Shown: positions 59,201 through 64,000 of the stretch, piece by piece
How positions within the stretch are numbered: position 1 is the first letter of the stretch
Layout of the letters: every line of letters begins with the position of its first letter
Source: Solanum dulcamara
Lineage: Eukaryota; Streptophyta; Magnoliopsida; Solanales; Solanaceae
Assembly (NCBI RefSeq): GCF_947179165.1
Contig: NC_077242.1
Coordinates: 45,959,097-46,023,096, forward strand
Reading direction: 5' to 3'
DNA: 64,000 nucleotides
Made by a program: the position numbers and the translations under genes
The notes under the pieces: generated by a model
The model's input: the letters and a program-made list of their open reading frames with translations, nothing else
The model's database searches: none
Told to the model about the DNA's origin: nothing

Positions 59201-59352
59201 GTAAATATTTTTATGTTACAGCAGCCTTGTTGGCTTGCGTACCTTTTCATAATATGATTTGAATGGAAGGGGCCACATGTACACAAAAAAAGTGTTAATT
59301 GTCAACAAAGAGGTCGGACCCCAGTTGCGGCCTACAGGGTTAGGTCATGACA
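56277..59352 (+). mobile_element. E3 3' LTR (3.08 kb, intact ends)
   Basis: It begins TGTTACACCCCACGC and ends TCATGACA. Order: CAAGCAG/CACCTGCTTGG words (56630-56665), GGACACGTGTCACC G-box (about 56729), TATA at 56779-56786, CAG|GTACGT at 56898, AT-rich body, tandem array (58333-58562), CCCC...GGGG hairpin (58923-58940), GGTGGGGGCTCTGTCC block (about 59090) and LTR end. It has no insertions, so it serves as the reference LTR for this subfamily. Confidence 0.93.
58333..58562. repeat. Tandem array in E3 3' LTR, about 5 units of ~42-50 bp
   Basis: GACACCGAGTCC-ATAAAGGGCCGGGTACGGTATATGATAAT and variants; it is the plus-strand equivalent of the H array at 8321-8612 and is deleted from E3's 5' LTR. 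Confidence 0.88.
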
Positions 59353-60199
59353 ATGATAAATTCACCGCATCCCATAAAGGGCCGAGCATGATAAACGATA
59401 AAATGCTGATTCATCGCGTCCTATGAAGGGCCAGGCATGATATATGATGAAATGATTATTTACCGCATCCCGTGGAGGGCCGGATATGATATATGATGAA
59501 ATGACACCTTTACCGAGTCCCTTACTAAAGGGTCGGATACAGTCTATAGGCATGCATATGAAAACATAATGATAAATTTATAACCTCGAGTCCCATAGCG
59601 GGTCGGGTACGGTACATGAGGAAGATATATATGCCCTCATTTCACACGGTATAGGTATAGTGATTCGTTAACTATTACATTTATTGCCTGCATCCCTATT
59701 TTAGTTGAAATCTCCTTTATGCTATGTTATGCTTTATATACTCAGTACATATATCATACTAATCTCCTTTCTTTGGGGGGCTGAGTTTCATGCCCACAGG
59801 TATAAATGTTCATTTATAGGGATTCACCGGCATAGGATTTCCACTCAGCTATATTGAAAGTGCTCTACTATTTCAGAGCCTAACTTTTGATGCTGGTGAT
59901 TTACCGTATATATTTATTTATTTAGGGGTACGGCGGGGGTCCTTTTCCGCTATATGATACAGTTTATACTCTTAGAAGTCTGTAGGCATGTGTATGTGGT
60001 TTACTTATAAGTTGTTCTAGTTATTCCCATACGACGTGATGTAAATGTTATTATGTTGTGGCAGTCTTGTCGACTTGCATGCCCTTTCATGATATCACCT
60101 ACTAGGGGTTCTTATGTATATTTTTTTTATAATGGATAGTTACGTATACGGGGGCCTAGGTCGGACCCTATTCGCAGCCTATAGGATTGGATCGTGACA
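59353..60199 (+). mobile_element. E2 5' LTR, remaining part
   Basis: It starts with the ATGAT target copy, completes the 36-bp array (to about 59500) and continues with the LTR 3' end: CTCCTTTCTTTGGGGGG hairpin (about 59763-59780), GGCGGGGGTCC block (59930) and GGATCGTGACA at 60199. Confidence 0.9.
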
Positions 60200-61723
60200 G
60201 AAGTTGTATCAGAGCAGTCCATCCTTGGAATGTCTACAGACCATATCTAGTAGAGTCTTGTCTGTCGGTGTGTTGTGCACCACATCTATAGACAAGAGGC
60301 TACAAGACACTTAGGATATTACTTTTCTTTCACATCTAAGATTGTGGGATAGAGCCGAGTCATAGGAAATAAAATTCCTCATACTAACCTATGATTTTAG
60401 TAGGAGGACAACGTCAATAGAAGAAAGTAACTGACGATATTGGAAGTTACAAAGCACACAGGTAAGAAAAGGCACGAAAGACATATGTATGGTAAGGTGT
60501 GGAAATACAGTTGACATATAAAGTTGAAAAGTGAAAGGAAAGGTAAGCAGGAAAGTGCAACAAGTGTAGTTCGAGTGGACATACGAGTTAAGTCCATTTC
60601 CATACTGTTAATTGTGAGCGCCCTGTGTGGTTGTAATATGAGATGATATGACTATATATATGCGTGCCCTGTGAGGCATTATTGGCATTTTCTGTGTGCA
60701 GGTGTTGAGATAGTAAGAAATACAAAAGAAACTCTGCCTAATTTTTTCTAGAAATAGGAGGAGAATAAGATACAGGGTTGTAGTATGCCTTATCCATAAG
60801 GTCAATATTGACATGGAAAATAGAAAAGAAATTCGAGAATGAATAAGGAGACTTACACAGATTTATAGGGAAGGTTCAGAATAAAAGGTCAAGTGGTAAC
60901 GAAAGTAATGGGGAGCAATAAGATAGGATCAATACTAGAGATGACTGGTATGCTAAGAATAAGTAGAGGTAAACAAAAGATGTTTTAAAAATGAGGAATG
61001 AAAGGACTAGTGAAGAAAGCACTCAAGATAGATGTAATTACTTAAGTATGAGTATCGAGCACAAAGGGAAATCCTTAGGGGACAAAGACTGTAGACTTAA
61101 GGAACAAGTGGTGCAACATGCATCCCTCAAAAGGAAAAAGATGATATAGGTTGGGACAAAAATATTACTTCCAGAGAATTGTGGACACTGATCGTCGGAA
61201 TATATGTACTTCCTAAGTAGGGTTGAAGTGACTACAAGTAGTAACTGATTATTGACCAGAATACATAGAATGTGGCTTTGGATAAATTGTTATATGAATT
61301 ACATTACTCGAGTACCAACCACCAGATAAGATTTTATATGATATACCAAGAATTTAAAGTACCTCATGATGGTATTAGGTTTTCATACATGGGTAACGTA
61401 AAGCATAGGTGATATAAAGGAAGATATGGATATAGCACAGTATATTAAATGTGTTGGAAAAGATTCATATGCATTTGGAAAGTAGAAATAAACAGACAAT
61501 GACATAGGTACACCCTAAAAAAGGGAAGTGGATATGAGGTATACAAGTGGGAGATGAGACCAACTGATATTACAACGTGTTAATATGAACACTTAAACTT
61601 TAAGTGAAACCCCATGCTGGAACGAGATAGCAAGATCTAAAAGCTAGTAATAGACGGATAGAAGCCAAGATGATATATGAAACAGTGTGAAGGCTTATTG
61701 AAAAGAACCTTGAGCAGTATGAT
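60200..61723 (+). mobile_element. E2 internal region (leader plus A/G-rich noncoding domain, 3' end missing)
   Basis: After a mutated primer site (TTGTATCAGAGC, 60204-60215) and leader, the sequence is A/G-rich with no gag or pol. From about 60670 it follows the same module as E3 (54340 on) and runs to CCTTGAGCAGTATGATA (61723), matching E3 at about 55346-55361, where an LTR start follows directly. The integrase tail and purine tract expected here are absent, so either the 3' end was deleted or another LTR inserted and the rest of E2 lies beyond the window. Confidence 0.78.
60257..60296 (+). other. E2 leader hairpin with GTGCAC loop
   Basis: CTTGTCTGT (60257-60265) pairs with ATAGACAAG (60288-60296), nine pairs with one G-U; loop GTGCAC at 60275-60280. 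Compared with E3, a T-A pair has become C-G and a G-U has become G-C, so pairing is kept. Confidence 0.68.
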
Positions 61724-62062
61724 AGTTATATCCCGTACTTCTGTACCTCGAGACGTTTATTAAGCTTCTTGAAAATCATCATGTGATCCCTATTATCTAT
61801 CACATTACCAAATAACTCTAAGAAAGGGAAGATGTGCTGCCCCGTGATAGTGAAGGTTGGAAATAGAGTTATAAGTATTTGAAAGGAGTTGGAGGCCAAC
61901 TAACAAATCGTGGAACTCGACTTGGTTGCGTAAGCTACCGGCTTGGACGTCTTATATAACTAAGCTACTTGAGTACACGTCGAGCTTAAGTAGCAAGGAA
62001 TACATAGGCTCTTAAAGTGAGATGAGATTATGAAACCACGGAAGAGAAATAAGGAGATGACG

Positions 62063-62124
62063 CACCTACTTGAAGCAAGTAGGTGATGCACCTACTTGAA
62101 GCAAGTAGGTGACTCACCTACTTG
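62063..62124 (+). promoter_or_regulatory. Five-unit alternating inverted-repeat array upstream of the LTR TATA box
   Basis: CACCTACTTG, CAAGTAGGTG, CACCTACTTG, CAAGTAGGTG, CACCTACTTG at 62063, 62076, 62089, 62102 and 62115: five perfect 10-mers alternating in orientation, each separated by exactly 3 nt, a 13-bp period. Each holds ACCTACT, which fits the AC-element consensus ACCWAMY bound by plant R2R3-MYB proteins. It lies about 120 bp before the TATA box. A role as a MYB-responsive enhancer is inference. Confidence 0.7.
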
Positions 62125-62346
62125 GAGTGGACCCCATGCTACCACGTGGTAGCTTTGGTTTGGAGGCATGGATGATGTGTCACTGTAGGGGCTGCCACGT
62201 GTCACCCCTAGAGGGCTGCCATGTATCACCTTCTAAAGGAGGGATATATATATGTGTAATATGCTGAAAATATTTCATTTTTTCATCCTTTCACTTTGGA
62301 AAACTTAGAGAAACTAGAGAGAAGGCTAGAGGCAGCCACAGATTTT

Positions 62347-62460
62347 GCCAAAAAGAGGTAAGTCCTCCGATTTCATTCCGTAAGTTAAGTGTCTAAGGTA
62401 TTTGCCAAGAAGAGGTAAGTCCTCCAATTTTATTCCATAAGTTAAGTGTCTAAGGTATTT
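62347..62460. repeat. 57-bp tandem duplication spanning the donor-like site
   Basis: GCCAAAAAGAGGTAAGTCC (62347) recurs as GCCAAGAAGAGGTAAGTCC (62404), each followed by TTCCGTAAGTTAAGTG-like sequence. Confidence 0.88.
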
Positions 62461-64000
62461 TTCAGTTAAGCAATGGTGTTTAACAACATAAAATTTATCG
62501 TTGGGGCAACGAGGAGGTGTTTGTTCTTGTTAACAAACCCATTTTTAAATAGGACCGCTATTAGTAATACTAGTATAAATCCTTGTGTAAAGCTTCATTT
62601 CGAGTGATTCAAGATATTTTGGAAAGCTATTTCGTAAGTATATAACTTTTATTTAGCTTCTAAAACCCAGTGTTGCTTTTATCTTCTCGAAAAAGGGTGA
62701 TGGAGTATAGGGGAGGTGCTGTCCAGATTTTGATTTGGAAATCCTACACGGACTGTTGTTGGTATTTTGGGCATATATTTTTGTACAAAATTGTTGTAGG
62801 GGTGATTCGAAATTGTATGCGACCCTAAGACACATGTCTATAACTTTAATTAAGGCCACAAATCCTGTTTCCCTCAATTACCCCTTCGAAACTAAGCGAC
62901 AATATAAGACAGTAGGCTGTCCAAAATTCACATTTTGATAGTTTTGGCGAAGTTTGACCAATTTCGGGTAAGGTAAGGTCTTTACTTTCAATTTGGAGGT
63001 TATAATGTTGGTGTGGAGTGTATTATACTGTGTAAGTGGCTGAAAATGTGAAAATATCATAGAAATGCTTGACGTTGGAAACAATCTAAAATTAAAGTCG
63101 TTATAGTTTAATTATAGTCGAAATGAGGCATTGTGTGTGTGGGGTGATGCTGCAGGTGTGTGGTGATGTGTTATAGGGCCTAAAATATTCTAAAAGAGGT
63201 TTGGGAGCTGCTGGTTTCATCCACATGACCCTCTGCTTCATACGATTAAAGGTTTTACAAAATAGAAACTAGAAACCCTATTTTGGATATCGTAACTTTG
63301 AACGAATCGTTTGGAGTTTGTATTGTGCAATGTTGATGTGAATTTCTTATATATATGCTACAGGTTGTTGTTGTTGGTTGGCTGTAGTAATTAGGGATGT
63401 TATTGGAAATTCGGATAGGGCATGCTATAGAGGAGGTGCTGCCCGATTTCTGGTAATGCCTTAACTAACTAAAGAGCTAGTCGGGAAGACAAGCGAGGAA
63501 ATGAGTTCTATAAATACTCATGTGCAACTTAAGATGCTGAAAGGTCAAGGGTTTTTGATACTCGTATTTCTTTCATGTTAAATAGGGGCAAGGATGACGA
63601 GGCAAACGTGATAAAGAGTAAGTCGTAAGAGGTATGTAAAGCTAACGTTTCCTTCTTTTGGCATGTTTTGGCATAAGTATGTAAAGCCTGTCTCTCTTTT
63701 CTTTTGGGCATGTCTTAGATTTAAGTGAAAACTGATATGTGTATGAAGCTTGGGGTAACTCTATTCATGAGCTCTGAACATGATTCATGATTCATAATTC
63801 GTGTTCACTTCTGAATGTTAAGACTCTTAAAGTAGTTAAGCTCTTATTCCTCAAGTCTTCTATATGCTGAAAAGTAGTGTATGTAAAGCTTAACTCTTCT
63901 TTTCTTGTGGCATGTCATAGCCATAAGTGGTTGGTATGTGTTGTATAGAGGTAGTTCCATTCTTAGAACCTCGAGCATGACTCGTTAATCTTATTCACTT

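Larger units (their letters stand above)
43662..59352 (+). mobile_element. E3: complete giant-LTR element with gag and integrase tail but no protease core, RT or RNase H
   Basis: TGTTACACCCC begins at 43662 and the 3' LTR ends GGTCATGACA at 59352. ATGAT flanks both ends (43657-43661, 59353-59357), a perfect 5-bp target duplication. Parts: 5' LTR (43662-52633, split by a solo LTR), primer site (52637), leader hairpin, gag (52837-54290), A/G-rich noncoding domain (54291-55738), integrase tail (55739-56146), hairpin and purine tract (56241-56276), 3' LTR (56277-59352). RT, RNase H and the integrase core are missing, so it was non-autonomous. Without its nested insert it would be about 9 kb. Confidence 0.93.
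61724..64000 (+). mobile_element. Giant LTR running off the window
   Basis: It starts AGTTATATCCCGTAC (first base changed from TG) and resembles the solo LTR at 28091 more than E2's own 5' LTR, so it may be an independent insertion. It includes the five-unit inverted-repeat array (62063-62124), G-box-like GCCACGTGTCACC (about 62194), TATA near 62243, GAG|GTAAGT at 62358, and a 57-bp tandem duplication (62347-62460) that doubles this donor site. The rest (62460-64000) is the AT-rich LTR body. Confidence 0.85.

Overview
The window is repeat-dense plant nuclear DNA. I find no host protein gene, tRNA or rRNA. Nearly everything is nested, decayed LTR retrotransposons of the Ty3/gypsy type. The gag and pol remnants (gag cores, integrase tail with a chromodomain-like end, tRNA-iMet primer sites) and the LTR consensus resemble chromovirus (Tekay-like) elements that I associate with Solanaceae. 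The family attribution is from memory, not from a search. Most short open reading frames here are by-products of LTRs or tandem repeats.

Layout. (1) 1-430 is the end of a plus-strand LTR cut by the window edge. (2) 431-35225 is E0, an old minus-strand gypsy element (pol 431-1078 and 3990-4801; gag 4802-5152 and 33818-34634; primer site 34821-34833; start of its LTR 34837-35225). It is split by a reverse LTR-like insert (1079-3989, itself carrying a 525-bp deleted solo LTR) and by a 28.7-kb insertion, 5153-33817. (3) That insertion is a minus-strand giant LTR (H). It contains another solo LTR (5664-7982), a rearranged chloroplast ycf2 fragment (8653-8977), a tandem LTR-internal-LTR-internal-LTR array (R, 9200-27280) and a plus-strand solo LTR (28091-31600). 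(4) 35226-41039 is F, a decayed plus-strand gypsy element with a recognisable gag, protease, RT, RNase H and the start of integrase. (5) 41040-64000 is F's interruptor E2, whose 5' LTR is split by E3 (43662-59352). E3 carries a solo LTR, which in turn holds a reversed, truncated LTR: six nesting levels (E0 > F > E2 > E3 > solo LTR > reversed LTR).

One family dominates: LTRs of about 3.1-3.6 kb, TG...CA ends, 5-bp target duplications, a TGGTATCAGAGC-type primer site and a purine tract next to a perfect hairpin. Its internal regions lack protease, RT and RNase H. R and E2 have only noncoding A/G-rich sequence (R plus a decayed integrase/chromodomain tail); E3 has a decayed gag, part of the same noncoding domain, and the integrase tail. 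These look non-autonomous and would have needed a helper such as a relative of F or E0.

The main hidden structures are: a promoter block in the giant LTRs (an array of alternating CACCTACTTG/CAAGTAGGTG units, then G-box motifs, a TATA box, and a consensus 5' splice site about 118 nt after the TATA box); and a leader hairpin just downstream of the primer site, with apparent compensatory changes and a GTGCAC palindrome in its loop, shared by five internal regions including F. Coordinates of target duplications were read directly; identities are by-eye estimates.
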